Of a stretch of DNA of 9,972 nt, positions 1 to 7,105 are shown piece after piece (positions within the stretch are counted from its first letter, which is position 1; each line of letters opens with the position of its first letter). A model generated the notes under the pieces. That model saw nothing but the letters and a program-made list of their open reading frames with translations, made no database searches and was not told the DNA's origin. The position numbers and the translations under genes were made by a program. The stretch lies in assembly GCA_014360855.1 (NCBI GenBank), contig JACIWP010000106.1, positions 1 to 9,972 of the forward strand, in the 5' to 3' direction. This stretch comes from Anaerolineae bacterium. GTDB taxonomy: Bacteria > Chloroflexota > Anaerolineae > JACIWP01.

Positions 1-87
1 CAGTGCGCCGGCCTGACCGACCCACACTGCCCAGGGAGGAACACGTCTGCTCCATCGGGAAACAAGCTTCCGCACCGCCGGCCTCAT
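1..87 (-). CDS. Possible 5' end of an unidentified gene running off the left edge
   Basis: A minus-strand frame opens with ATG at 87 and stays open for 29 codons to the window edge. The visible peptide starts MRPAVRKLVSRWSRR and continues into the hydrophobic stretch PPWAVWVGQAGAL. A basic start followed by a hydrophobic run would suit the first membrane helix of a membrane protein such as a transporter, but this is a guess from 29 residues. The support is contextual: a near-consensus minus-strand promoter at 168-196 lies upstream, and this is the first ATG in the predicted transcript. The purine stretch AAAAGG abuts the ATG, which is too close for an ideal ribosome binding site. An in-frame GTG four codons later would be better spaced from AGGATGAGG. 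The product is not recognised, and sequence to the left of the window is needed. Confidence 0.35.
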   Translation of the reverse strand, partial: MRPAVRKLVSRWSRRVPPWAVWVGQAGAL

Positions 88-111
88 CCTTTTCTGCGCC
101 GCAGATGCGCA

Positions 112-158
112 ATCCCAAATATCCCAAAGGGGATATTTGGGATATCAATTTGGGATAT
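112..158. repeat. Cluster of TTTGGGATAT repeats with a perfect 14-bp inverted repeat (candidate operator)
   Basis: ATCCCAAATATCCC (112-125) and GGGATATTTGGGAT (130-143) are exact reverse complements around the 4-base spacer AAAG. The 10-mer TTTGGGATAT occurs at 136-145 and again at 149-158, 13 bases apart. Its exact reverse complement is at 119-128, and a shortened inverted copy is at 112-119. The cluster lies just downstream of the -10 box of the minus-strand promoter at 168-196, so it covers roughly +3 to +50 of the predicted transcript. That placement is typical of repressor operators. A stable leader hairpin is the alternative reading. The cognate regulator is unknown. Confidence 0.6.
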
Positions 159-167
159 TCCGCTATA

Positions 168-196
168 ATTGTAACGGCGGCATATGTTATTGTCAA
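168..196 (-). promoter_or_regulatory. Sigma-70-type promoter for the leftward gene at the window edge
   Basis: Read on the minus strand, TTGACA (191-196) and TACAAT (168-173) are separated by exactly 17 bases. The predicted start is near 161, about 74 bases before the ATG at 87. It points away from the gene at 253-1626 and serves whatever lies left of the window. Confidence 0.7.
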
Positions 197-252
197 GCAC
201 TCCGGCGGCCGGCACGGCGCGCATAGCCCCTTCTTAAGCTAAAATCTCGCCC

Positions 253-1626
253 TTACTTCAGGATGTAATAGGTGCCGCGCTTGTCGCCGATCTTCAGCAG
301 AATGCCCCGTGCCACCAGATCCGCCAGGTCCAGGCGGATGGTCTCCGCGGTGACATCCGGGCAGAGCTGGCGGTACTCGCGGTTGGTGATGCGCCCGTGC
401 TGGGCGACATAGTTCAGCGCCTTCAACTGGCGCTCGTTCATATCCTCTTCCCAGACGGGGGTGGGGACACGGTCGCGCCGGCTGTACAGGGTGACGGTGA
501 AGGAGAAGGGCGTTTCGTGGAAAACGGGCGGCGGGTGGCCGGCGCGGGCCATCTCGGACATCATGCGGTCAATGCCGGTGCCCAGCTCCTCGATGTATCC
601 CCAATAATACAGGCCGTTGACGATGCGCGGGTTGCGCGAGAAGTGCTCATCCACGATGTTGTCCAGGGTGATATAGCCGGGCAGGCCCCCAGGGCTGGTG
701 ATCTCCAGCAGGTCGTCGTACATGTGGATCTCGATCTGCCGGCCGCGGATGCGATAATCCCGATGGGCCACCGCGTTGATGAACGCCTCGCGCACGGCGA
801 TCGGCGGGTAATCGCTGTGCTCCTGCCGCGCCAGCCCGTTGACCTCTTCGGTGGGATTCAGGTACTGCCACAGCAGTTCCCAGGTCTCTTGAATGAGGCG
901 CGGCAGGGGGCCGTCAATCTCCTCGCGCCGGCCGTACTGGTCCGACGCCCGCTGAGAGCCCGGTTCGCTCCGACTGCCCAGGAAGCGCACGAACTGGACG
1001 CCGGTCTTGGGCAGGAACACCTGGGGATGCCGGCCGAACAGGAGCATGCCGGCGACCGTGGGACGCATTTGCGCATCCAACGCCCCAATCTCCACCAGCA
1101 CCTGTTCCGGGGTCTCGGCGATAGCGCGCGGGGAGCGCTTCTTGCGCTTCTCCAGATATTCCTCGATGATATCGGGATCAAGGTCATCCAGTGTGGCGCC
1201 GGACACCGGCTCCAGCTCGAACTCGCCGCGGCCTTTGCCAGAGGCCAGGTGCAGGATCTCATCGCCGCCCAGGGAGCGGTTCAGCCGGCCGGAGCGGATG
1301 AGCACCCGGCCATCGTCCAGGCTGTGCAGGTCCGGACTGCGCTGGACCTCCAGCAGGACCGGCAGGCCGTCCGGCGTCTCAGAGGGATGCCATTCGACCG
1401 GCACCGGCGGCCGACAGCGGCTCTGGGCGTTTTGCAAAGCCATCGCCACATCATCCAGGAAGATGCCCTCCTCGCGCTCCCCACTGGCGTCCATGCCGAT
1501 GACGATGGTGCCGCCGTCGGCGTTGGCGAAGGCCACCAGCGTCTCTGCCAGGTAATTCACATCCAGCCCCAGCAGGAACTCCATCATTTGTCCGGGACTG
1601 CGCTTCCAAGGCGGGTTGGGTAACAT
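253..1626 (-). CDS. AlbA_2 / HATPase_c_4 winged-helix protein (putative transcriptional regulator)
   Basis: This is a 457-residue protein with the layout often annotated as 'ATP-binding protein' or 'putative DNA-binding domain-containing protein'. Residues 15-130 resemble an AlbA_2 (Schlafen-type AAA_4) domain, with the hallmark AETLVAFANADGGTIVIG at 27-44. Residues 270-385 match a HATPase_c_4 (RecG C-terminal-like) domain, with EAFINAVAHRDY at 280-291, SPGGLPG at 311-317 and ELGTGIDRM at 347-355. Residues 397-457 look like a winged helix (ERQLKALNYV, then TAETIRLDLADLVARGIL). The ATG at 1626 has an excellent ribosome binding site, AAGGAGGT, six bases upstream. The E-x-x-x-LEFK strand normally found at the start of AlbA_2 domains is not visible, so the domain looks shortened or divergent. 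It follows the gyrA stop by 42 bases in the same frame and is probably co-transcribed. Its target and ligand cannot be told from sequence. Confidence 0.85.
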   Translation of the reverse strand: MLPNPPWKRSPGQMMEFLLGLDVNYLAETLVAFANADGGTIVIGMDASGEREEGIFLDDVAMALQNAQSRCRPPVPVEWHPSETPDGLPVLLEVQRSPDLHSLDDGRVLIRSGRLNRSLGGDEILHLASGKGRGEFELEPVSGATLDDLDPDIIEEYLEKRKKRSPRAIAETPEQVLVEIGALDAQMRPTVAGMLLFGRHPQVFLPKTGVQFVRFLGSRSEPGSQRASDQYGRREEIDGPLPRLIQETWELLWQYLNPTEEVNGLARQEHSDYPPIAVREAFINAVAHRDYRIRGRQIEIHMYDDLLEITSPGGLPGYITLDNIVDEHFSRNPRIVNGLYYWGYIEELGTGIDRMMSEMARAGHPPPVFHETPFSFTVTLYSRRDRVPTPVWEEDMNERQLKALNYVAQHGRITNREYRQLCPDVTAETIRLDLADLVARGILLKIGDKRGTYYILK

Positions 1627-1668
1627 GAGGAAACCTCCTTCCAGCCGTCCACCATCGGGCCGCCGGCG

Positions 1669-4161
1669 CTATTCTGCCGCCGCAGGCTGTAGGGCCGGCA
1701 CCGTCTTCTCCTCCGCGACGATGCAGGCCAGCGCGGCGGCGCGGTCCTCGCCGCGCAGTTGGATCAGCCGCACGCCGCGGGCGGCCCGCCCCTGGCGCGG
1801 CACGTCGCTGGCGTTCAGACGCAGTACCTGCCCCTCCTGGGAGCTGATGATGACGTCATCCGCCGGCCGCACGACCCGCACCGACACAATGCCGCCGTAC
1901 TTGCCGGCATTCTTGAGGGCGATGACGCCGCTCCCGCCCCGGCTGTAAACCGGAAACTCCGCCAGGGCCGTGCGCTTGCCGAAGCCGGCCGCGGTCAGCA
2001 GGAGCAGGTCGGCATCCGGCTCCACCACCTCGACGCCGGCGATCTGGTCACCCTCTGCCAGGCGCATGGCCGTCACGCCGCGGGCGGTCCTTCCCATAGG
2101 GCGCACCTGCTCCTCGGGGAAGCGCAGGGCCTTACCCTCCCGCGTGACCAGGATAATCTCGCGCCGGCCGTCCGTCAGCCGCACCCATCCCAGCGCATCC
2201 CCATCCTCCAGGGACAGGGCGATGATGCCGCTGGGCCGGATAGAGAGGAACTCCGACAGCTCCACCCGCTTGATGCGTCCCTGCAGGGTGACCATCAGCA
2301 GGTACTGGTCATTGCCGGCGCTCCCGTTCCCATTACCGCCGTTCGGGATGGGCACCATGGCGGTCACGCGCTCGCCCTGATCCAGATTGATGACATTGAC
2401 CAAGGGGATGCCGCGTGATAGGCGCGAGGCGTCGGGAATCTGGAAGACGCGCTCCTGGAAGACGCGGCCGCGGTCGGTGAAGAAGAGCATGGTGTCGTGG
2501 GTGTTGGCGGCGACAAGCTGTTCGACGGCGTCCTCCTCGCGCGTGGTGATGCCGATGACGCCTTTGCCGCCGCGGCTCTGGGGGCGGAAGGTGCGCGCCG
2601 GCGCGCGCTTGACATACCCCCGCTGGGTCAGGGTGACGATGACGTGCTCCTGCGGGACCAGGTCCTCCTCGGCCAGTTCCTCGCCTTCTTCCGCCACGAT
2701 ATGGGTGCGCCGGGCGTCGCCGTACTGAGCCTTCAGGTCCAGCAGTTCCTGCCGGATGACACCCAGGATTTTGGCCGGGTGATCGAGCAGGTCCTGGTAA
2801 TAGGCGATCTGGCGCTGAAGCTCCTGGTACTCGTCCTCGATTTTCTGGCGTTCGAGGGCCGCCAGCCGGCGCAGGGGCATATCCAGGATGGCCTGCGCCT
2901 GCACCTCCGTCAAATGGAAGCGGGTCATCAGTCCCTGGCGGGCTTCCTCGGCGTCACGCGAGCCGCGAATCAGGGCGATGACGGCGTCCAGGTTGGCCAG
3001 GGCGATGCGCAGTCCTTCCAGGATATGGGCGCGTTCCTGGGCCTTGCGCAGGTCATAGCGCACGCGCCGCGTGACCACCTCACGCCGGTGCTCGATATAA
3101 ATGGTCAGGGCGCGCTTCAACGACAGCAGGCGCGGCTCGCCATCCACCAGCGCCAGCAACTGCACGCCGAAGGTGCTCTGAAGCGGCGAGTATTTGAGAA
3201 GCTGGTTGAGCACCTGGCGGGGCTGGGCGCCGCGCTTCAGCTCCACGATGATGCGCATGCCGTGGCGGTCCGACTCATCGCGCAGGTCAGAGATGGCATC
3301 AATACGGCCGCTGTGCACCAGCTCGGCGATGCGCTCCAGCAGGTTGGATTTGTTGAGCTGAAAGGGGATGGCGGTGATGACGATGCGGTAGCGTCCGCCG
3401 CCGGCCTCCTCAATCTGCGTCACCGCCCGCATAATGATGCGCCCCTTCCCCGTGGCATAGGCTGAACGGATGCCCTCGCGCCCCAGGATCAACCCGCCGG
3501 TGGGGAAGTCCGGCCCGGGGATGAAGCGCATCAGGTCCTCGACGCCGATGGCGTCCAGGTCGTCATAGTGGTCAATGAGATAGACCAGGCCGTCCACAAT
3601 CTCGCCCAGATTGTGGGGCGGGATATTGGTGGCCATGCCGACGGCGATGCCCGAGGTGCCGTTAAGCAGGAGGTTCGGCAGGCGCGCCGGCAAAACCGTC
3701 GGCTCCTGGAGCGAGCCGTCGAAGTTGTCCACGAAGTCCACGGTCTCTTTGTCAATATCCGCCAGCATCTCGCGGGCGATGGGCGCCAGCCGCGCTTCAG
3801 TATAGCGCATGGCCGCCGGGCTGTCGCCGTCAATGGAGCCAAAGTTGCCCTGGCCATCTACCAAGGGATAGCGCATGGAGAAGTCCTGCGCCATGCGCGC
3901 CATGGCATCGTACACCGCGCTGTCGCCGTGGGGATGGTACTTGCCCAACACCTCGCCGACGATACGGGCGCTCTTGCGATAGGGCTTGTCCGGATACAGC
4001 CCCATATCATGCATGGCATACAGGATGCGCCGATGGACGGGCTTCAGCCCGTCGCGCGCATCGGGCAGGGCGCGCGCCACGATGACGCTCATGGCGTAAT
4101 CCAGGTACGCCCCGCGCATTTCCTCTTCGATATCCACTGGACGAATGGTTCCGATTTCCAT
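1669..4161 (-). CDS. gyrA: DNA gyrase subunit A
   Basis: GyrA is the DNA-cleaving subunit of the A2B2 type II topoisomerase that introduces negative supercoils using ATP bound by GyrB. The protein has 830 residues, a normal length. Tyr120 in AAMRYTEARL is the expected catalytic tyrosine, and IPPHNLGEIVDG (180-191) and the rest of the breakage-reunion domain are intact. The C-terminal beta-pinwheel domain begins near 500 and carries a GyrA box, QSRGGKG, at 528-534. The GyrA box separates gyrase from ParC of topoisomerase IV. The quinolone-determining segment reads HPHGDSAVYD, with Ser81 and Asp85 at the positions of E. coli Ser83 and Asp87, so no classic resistance substitution is present. A Gly/Asn-rich insertion (NGGNGNGSAGN) sits in a C-terminal loop. 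The ATG at 4161 is chosen over an upstream in-frame start at 4200 because it gives the canonical N-terminus and has GGAGAG just before it. gyrB is not in the window. Confidence 0.97.
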   Translation of the reverse strand: MEIGTIRPVDIEEEMRGAYLDYAMSVIVARALPDARDGLKPVHRRILYAMHDMGLYPDKPYRKSARIVGEVLGKYHPHGDSAVYDAMARMAQDFSMRYPLVDGQGNFGSIDGDSPAAMRYTEARLAPIAREMLADIDKETVDFVDNFDGSLQEPTVLPARLPNLLLNGTSGIAVGMATNIPPHNLGEIVDGLVYLIDHYDDLDAIGVEDLMRFIPGPDFPTGGLILGREGIRSAYATGKGRIIMRAVTQIEEAGGGRYRIVITAIPFQLNKSNLLERIAELVHSGRIDAISDLRDESDRHGMRIIVELKRGAQPRQVLNQLLKYSPLQSTFGVQLLALVDGEPRLLSLKRALTIYIEHRREVVTRRVRYDLRKAQERAHILEGLRIALANLDAVIALIRGSRDAEEARQGLMTRFHLTEVQAQAILDMPLRRLAALERQKIEDEYQELQRQIAYYQDLLDHPAKILGVIRQELLDLKAQYGDARRTHIVAEEGEELAEEDLVPQEHVIVTLTQRGYVKRAPARTFRPQSRGGKGVIGITTREEDAVEQLVAANTHDTMLFFTDRGRVFQERVFQIPDASRLSRGIPLVNVINLDQGERVTAMVPIPNGGNGNGSAGNDQYLLMVTLQGRIKRVELSEFLSIRPSGIIALSLEDGDALGWVRLTDGRREIILVTREGKALRFPEEQVRPMGRTARGVTAMRLAEGDQIAGVEVVEPDADLLLLTAAGFGKRTALAEFPVYSRGGSGVIALKNAGKYGGIVSVRVVRPADDVIISSQEGQVLRLNASDVPRQGRAARGVRLIQLRGEDRAAALACIVAEEKTVPALQPAAAE

Positions 4162-4201
4162 GGCTCTCCGCAAATTCCATAAAGATGATAGAGACAGCAA
4201 T

Positions 4202-4207
4202 ATTATA
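4202..4207 (-). promoter_or_regulatory. Candidate -10 element for gyrA
   Basis: A perfect TATAAT on the minus strand lies about 40 bases before the gyrA ATG, inside the 171-base gap after the DUF503 gene. No good TTGACA-like -35 is found at 16-18 bases; the hexamer at 17 bases is TAGGCC. The site may be weak, activator-dependent or coincidental. If it is used, gyrA has its own transcript and is not only read through from serS. Confidence 0.4.
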
Positions 4208-4332
4208 CCCGGAAAGGGGCCGCCGGCCTATTCCGAACTCGTCAGACGCGCGGGAGAGGGACGCTCCTCATGCCCGGATGGACGCGGCGCGAGGGAAGCC
4301 TGCCGGCGCGAAAACGGCTGGGGGACGAAGGG

Positions 4333-4623
4333 CTAGCACCACTCGATGGAGTAGTCGAGCACTTCCACGTCGGGCCGGTTCAGCATCACCCACTGTACGG
4401 CGCGCTCTAACAGGCCGTGGGCGTAATCCCGGTCGCTCGAGACGCAGACCATGCCGATGACAGCTTCCTGCCAGACGTCCTGCGCCCCTACCTCCGCAAC
4501 CGAGAGGTTGAACTCATGGTGCAGGCGCGCCACAATCGATTTGACCACACTGCGCTTGCCCTTGAGCGAACCGTTGCCAGGCAGGCGCAGTACCATGGTG
4601 CAGGCGGCGATTATCATGCTCAT
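4333..4623 (-). CDS. DUF503 / YlxP family protein
   Basis: This 96-residue protein belongs to the DUF503 family (YlxP in Bacillus), recognisable from MIIAACTMVLRLPGNGSLKGKRSVVK at the start, VAEVGAQDVWQEAVIGMVCVS in the middle and a C-terminal segment ending VLDYSIEW. The length matches the family. In Firmicutes the gene commonly sits with infB and rbfA, which points to a ribosome-linked role, but no biochemical function is firmly known. Here it follows lipM instead. Its start is 6 bases after the lipM stop, with no clear Shine-Dalgarno sequence, so translation is probably coupled. A second in-frame ATG at 4617 is an equally plausible start. A 171-base gap then separates it from gyrA. Confidence 0.9.
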   Translation of the reverse strand: MSMIIAACTMVLRLPGNGSLKGKRSVVKSIVARLHHEFNLSVAEVGAQDVWQEAVIGMVCVSSDRDYAHGLLERAVQWVMLNRPDVEVLDYSIEWC

Positions 4624-4629
4624 AGTTGA

Positions 4630-5463
4630 TTATCGCTGTGCGTTCCACTCCGGGTTGGCATAGCGCAGGCGCCGGCCTTCCTCGACCCATTCCCGCTCCT
4701 GCGGCGTCAGCTCGCCGGCGACCAATTCCAGGTTCAGCGCCTGGGCAAAGCCCTGTGCCATCGCCCGGACCGCTTCCTCGAACTCCACGCGTCTGCCCAA
4801 CGCCATTTCCAGGGTGGCGGCCCGCTGGGCCAGCTTGCGCCGCAGGGCCTCCCGCTCCGCATCCGAATCCAGGCGCAGATAATCCACCAACCGGGTGATG
4901 TCACCATAAAGGGGCAGGGTGCCGTGCTGAAGCAGGACCCCCTGCCGGCGCACCTGCGCACTGCCCACCAGCTTCCTGCCGTCCACCGTCACCTCGTAAT
5001 GGGAGGGGACGTCGAAACAGGCAGAGCTGACCCCGCCCGTATTTTCGTTCCGCTGGTACTCCGCCTGGATGGCGGGGACGCCGAGCAGGGAAAGGCCGGC
5101 CACCAGGCCGCGGCTGAGCCGGCGGTAGGATTCCACCACCCCGCCGGCAGCGCGCGGATCGTCCAGCCGCGTCACCACGCTGTAGGTCAGCTCGTCCACA
5201 TGCAGGATGGCGCGTCCGCCGGTGGGCCGGCGCACCCAATCCACGCCGGCGCCAGCACAGCGCGCCAGATCAATCTCCTTTTCCAGCGACTGGGAGTAGC
5301 CGATGGACACGCAGGGCGGTTCCCAGCCGTAGAAGCGCAGGGTGGGTGGGGCAAGGCCTTCGAGCACGCCGCGCATAATGGCCTCATCAATGGCCATATT
5401 GGTGGCGCCGTCGGCAAAGCCGGTGATCAGCAGGCGCCAGCGCGCCGGCGGGTATGCCCCCAT
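4630..5463 (-). CDS. lipM: Octanoyltransferase LipM-type (biotin/lipoate A/B protein ligase family)
   Basis: The protein transfers an octanoyl group from octanoyl-ACP to a lipoyl-domain lysine, the first step of lipoate synthesis before LipA inserts sulfur. The sequence shows LRFYGWEPPCVSIGYSQS, the lipoyl-pocket motif RRPTGGRAILH, SACFDVPSHYE with the cysteine expected to be the acyl-carrying nucleophile of LipM, and GRKLVGSAQVRRQGVLLQHG with the conserved lysine. The Cys-containing segment and overall length favour LipM over a lipoate-protein ligase LplA or LipB. From ATG 5463 the protein has 277 residues, close to B. subtilis LipM. Alternative in-frame starts are ATG at 5481 or 5490 and GTG at 5505. 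None has a strong ribosome binding site, so translation is probably coupled to serS, whose stop is at 5521. No lipA is in the window. Confidence 0.88.
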   Translation of the reverse strand: MGAYPPARWRLLITGFADGATNMAIDEAIMRGVLEGLAPPTLRFYGWEPPCVSIGYSQSLEKEIDLARCAGAGVDWVRRPTGGRAILHVDELTYSVVTRLDDPRAAGGVVESYRRLSRGLVAGLSLLGVPAIQAEYQRNENTGGVSSACFDVPSHYEVTVDGRKLVGSAQVRRQGVLLQHGTLPLYGDITRLVDYLRLDSDAEREALRRKLAQRAATLEMALGRRVEFEEAVRAMAQGFAQALNLELVAGELTPQEREWVEEGRRLRYANPEWNAQR

Positions 5464-5520
5464 AACTTCGTCTCGTTCCATATCACCCATGGTCCGCGAT
5501 GCCACACTGTCTTTGCGAGA

Positions 5521-6789
5521 TCAGCGGATGACTTCCTGACCGCCCATGTATGGGCGCAGGACCTCCGGTATCACGATGGAGCCGTCGGCCTGCTGGTAAT
5601 TCTCCATGACGGCGATCATGACGCGCGGCAGGGCCAGGCCCGAGCCGTTCAGCGTATGCACGTAGCGCGGCTTTTTGCCTGGCGCCGGCCGATAGCGGAT
5701 GTTGGCCCGCCGCGCCTGGAAATCTCCGAAAAGCGAGCAGGAGCTGACCTCCAGCCATTCCTGCGAGCCGGGCGCCCACATCTCAATATCGTATTTGATG
5801 GAGGCGGTGAAGCTCAGATCGCCGGTGCACATCTGCACCACGCGGTGCGGGATGCCCAGCCCGCGGCATACATCCTCGGCGTTGTCAATCAGCTTGAACA
5901 GCTCTTCCTCCGAGGTCTCCGGCTCAACGATCTTGACCATTTCCACCTTATCGAACTGGTGGACGCGCTTGATGCCGCGCACATCGCGGCCGGCCGACAT
6001 CTTCTCCCGGCGGAAGCAGGCAGAGTAAGAGACCAGGTTGATGGGCAGAGCCTCCGCCGGCAGGATCTCATCCCGGAACAAATTGGTCACCGAGACCTCG
6101 GCCGTCGGGATAAGCCACAGGTCATCCTCGGCGTCAAAGTACAGGTTCTCGGCGAACTTGGGGAGCTGGCCGGTGCCGATCAGGCATTCCCGACGCACCA
6201 GGTACGGCGCCAGCACCTCGGTGTAGCCGTGCTTCTGCACGTGCAGGTCAATCATCCAGGCCACCAGGGCGCGGTGCAGGCGTGCGCCGGCGCCCTTGAG
6301 CACGTAGAAGCGGGTGCCGGATATCTTCACCGCCCGCTCAAAGTCGATGATGTCGAGCGTCACGCCCAGCTCCCAATGTGGGAGCGGCTCAAAGTCGAAC
6401 TGGCGGAAGGTTCCTTCCTGCCGCACGACGACGTTCTCGCTCTCGTCCTTGCCCTCCGGCACGGAAGGGTGGGGCATATTGGGGACTTCCAGGAGGAGCT
6501 GTTCCAGGCGGGCTTCTACCTGCCGCAGTTCCTCTTCGAGGGCATCGATCCGGTCACCGACCTGGCGCATCTCGGCGATGAGGGCCTGCCGGCCGGCCTC
6601 GTCGCGCATCTTGCCGATCTCTTTGGAAACGGCGTTGCGGCGAGCGCGCAGGTTTTCGACTTCCTGCAGGAGCTGGCGCCGGCGGGCATCCAGCTCCAGG
6701 ATCTCGTCAATGGGGGCATCCAGGTGCAGTTTGCGGAGCCCCTCCCGCACTTCGTCCGTGTGTTCCCGGATGTAATTGAGGTCCAGCAT
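5521..6789 (-). CDS. serS: Seryl-tRNA synthetase
   Basis: SerS is the cytosolic class II synthetase that charges tRNA-Ser with serine and also supplies the substrate for selenocysteine synthesis where that exists. The 422-residue length is standard. Residues about 27-105 form the long Glu/Arg-rich antiparallel coiled coil that grips the tRNA-Ser long arm. The catalytic core has the serine-binding TAEVSVTN (229-236), motif 2 in FRREKMSAGRDVRGIKRVHQF (259-279), SSCSLFGDFQARR (349-361), and motif 3 in NGSGLALPRVMIAVMEN (381-397). The ATG at 6789 is preceded by AAGGGAG at good spacing. The frame stays open upstream to a TTG at 6888, but that extension is not SerS-like and crosses a leader hairpin. 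serS is first in a tight serS-lipM-DUF503 cluster behind the promoter at 6912-6940. Confidence 0.97.
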   Translation of the reverse strand: MLDLNYIREHTDEVREGLRKLHLDAPIDEILELDARRRQLLQEVENLRARRNAVSKEIGKMRDEAGRQALIAEMRQVGDRIDALEEELRQVEARLEQLLLEVPNMPHPSVPEGKDESENVVVRQEGTFRQFDFEPLPHWELGVTLDIIDFERAVKISGTRFYVLKGAGARLHRALVAWMIDLHVQKHGYTEVLAPYLVRRECLIGTGQLPKFAENLYFDAEDDLWLIPTAEVSVTNLFRDEILPAEALPINLVSYSACFRREKMSAGRDVRGIKRVHQFDKVEMVKIVEPETSEEELFKLIDNAEDVCRGLGIPHRVVQMCTGDLSFTASIKYDIEMWAPGSQEWLEVSSCSLFGDFQARRANIRYRPAPGKKPRYVHTLNGSGLALPRVMIAVMENYQQADGSIVIPEVLRPYMGGQEVIR

Positions 6790-6820
6790 GTACGAATCTC
6801 CCTTCCGGGCCGGCCGCTCA

Positions 6821-6869
6821 TATAAAACGGGCTTGCACCCCTTTCGCTGATGAAAGGTGGAGAAGCCCG
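6821..6869 (-). terminator. Terminator-like hairpin in the serS leader (candidate attenuator)
   Basis: On the minus strand CGGGCTT (6863-6869) pairs with AAGCCCG (6828-6834). Inside it CACC-TTTC pairs with GAAA-GG-GGTG, leaving two bulged G's and the loop ATCAGC. The stem is followed at once by TTTTATA (6821-6827). It lies between the promoter and the serS ribosome binding site, so it could end transcription early. The T-tract is short. A small separate hairpin, GCGGC-ACA-GCCGC (6872-6884), sits directly upstream. Confidence 0.55.
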
Positions 6870-6911
6870 CCGCGGCTGTGCCGCCCAACCCTCAGCTCAT
6901 CATTACCGCGA

Positions 6912-6940
6912 ATTATAGCATGTCGGTGGGAAAGTGTCAA
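6912..6940 (-). promoter_or_regulatory. Consensus sigma-70 promoter of the serS-lipM-DUF503 cluster
   Basis: The minus strand has a perfect TTGACA (6935-6940), a 17-base spacer and a perfect TATAAT (6912-6917). The predicted start is near 6904, giving a leader of about 115 bases before the serS ATG at 6789. The element faces the plus-strand promoter at 7028-7056. Confidence 0.88.
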
Positions 6941-6975
6941 CGCGAAGAAGCGCTTGCGCCGGCAGGTCATCACCA

Positions 6976-7006
6976 GGTGACAGACATCTCGGAGATGCCA
7001 GTCACC
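6976..7006. repeat. 31-bp interrupted dyad between divergent promoters, copy A
   Basis: GGTGAC (6976-6981) and GTCACC (7001-7006) are inverted, as are CATCTC (6985-6990) and GAGATG (6992-6997) around a central G. Only the 3-base connectors AGA and CCA break the symmetry. A further TCACC-A-GGTGA palindrome overlaps the left end (6970-6980). The element lies 35 bases upstream of the serS -35 box and 21 bases upstream of the -35 box of the gene at 7106. Its left half resembles the element at 9502-9531. Confidence 0.65.
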
Positions 7007-7027
7007 CTCTTCGATGCGACGGCGCGG

Positions 7028-7056
7028 TTGAAATGCACGGCCAAATCGGGTATAAT
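7028..7056 (+). promoter_or_regulatory. Sigma-70-type promoter for the small gene at 7106
   Basis: TTGAAA (7028-7033), a 17-base spacer and a perfect TATAAT (7051-7056) are seen. The predicted start is near 7063, about 43 bases before the ATG at 7106. This supports that small open frame as a real gene. Confidence 0.8.
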
Positions 7057-7105
7057 GAAGGCGGCGCAGAAGATGATGGAGCGGAACGAATCCAGGAGCG
7101 TAAAT

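Noticed and set aside
164..169. TATAAT on the plus strand near the left edge
   Set aside because: No -35 hexamer at 16-18 bases and no rightward gene downstream; it overlaps the better minus-strand -10 box.
3..242. A 79-codon plus-strand frame at the left edge
   Set aside because: It runs through the operator-like repeats and promoter and shows no protein character.
397..1623. A 408-codon plus-strand open frame opposite the AlbA_2 gene
   Set aside because: The minus strand encodes a recognisable multi-domain protein with an excellent ribosome binding site. The plus-strand product has no recognisable motifs.
1669..4161. ParC (topoisomerase IV subunit A) instead of GyrA
   Set aside because: A GyrA box (QSRGGKG) and a full C-terminal beta-pinwheel region are present.
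4924..6825. A 633-codon plus-strand open frame opposite serS and lipM
   Set aside because: It is antisense to two clearly recognised enzymes, has no family features, and such long antisense frames are common in GC-rich DNA.
6790..6911. A canonical T-box riboswitch upstream of serS
   Set aside because: The core sequence is imperfect and the leader is too short for Stem I if the consensus promoter is used. It is kept only as an attenuator candidate.
6857..7105. N-terminal extension of the small plus-strand gene
   Set aside because: It would include the gene's own promoter and the divergent dyad. The ATG at 7106 has a proper ribosome binding site.
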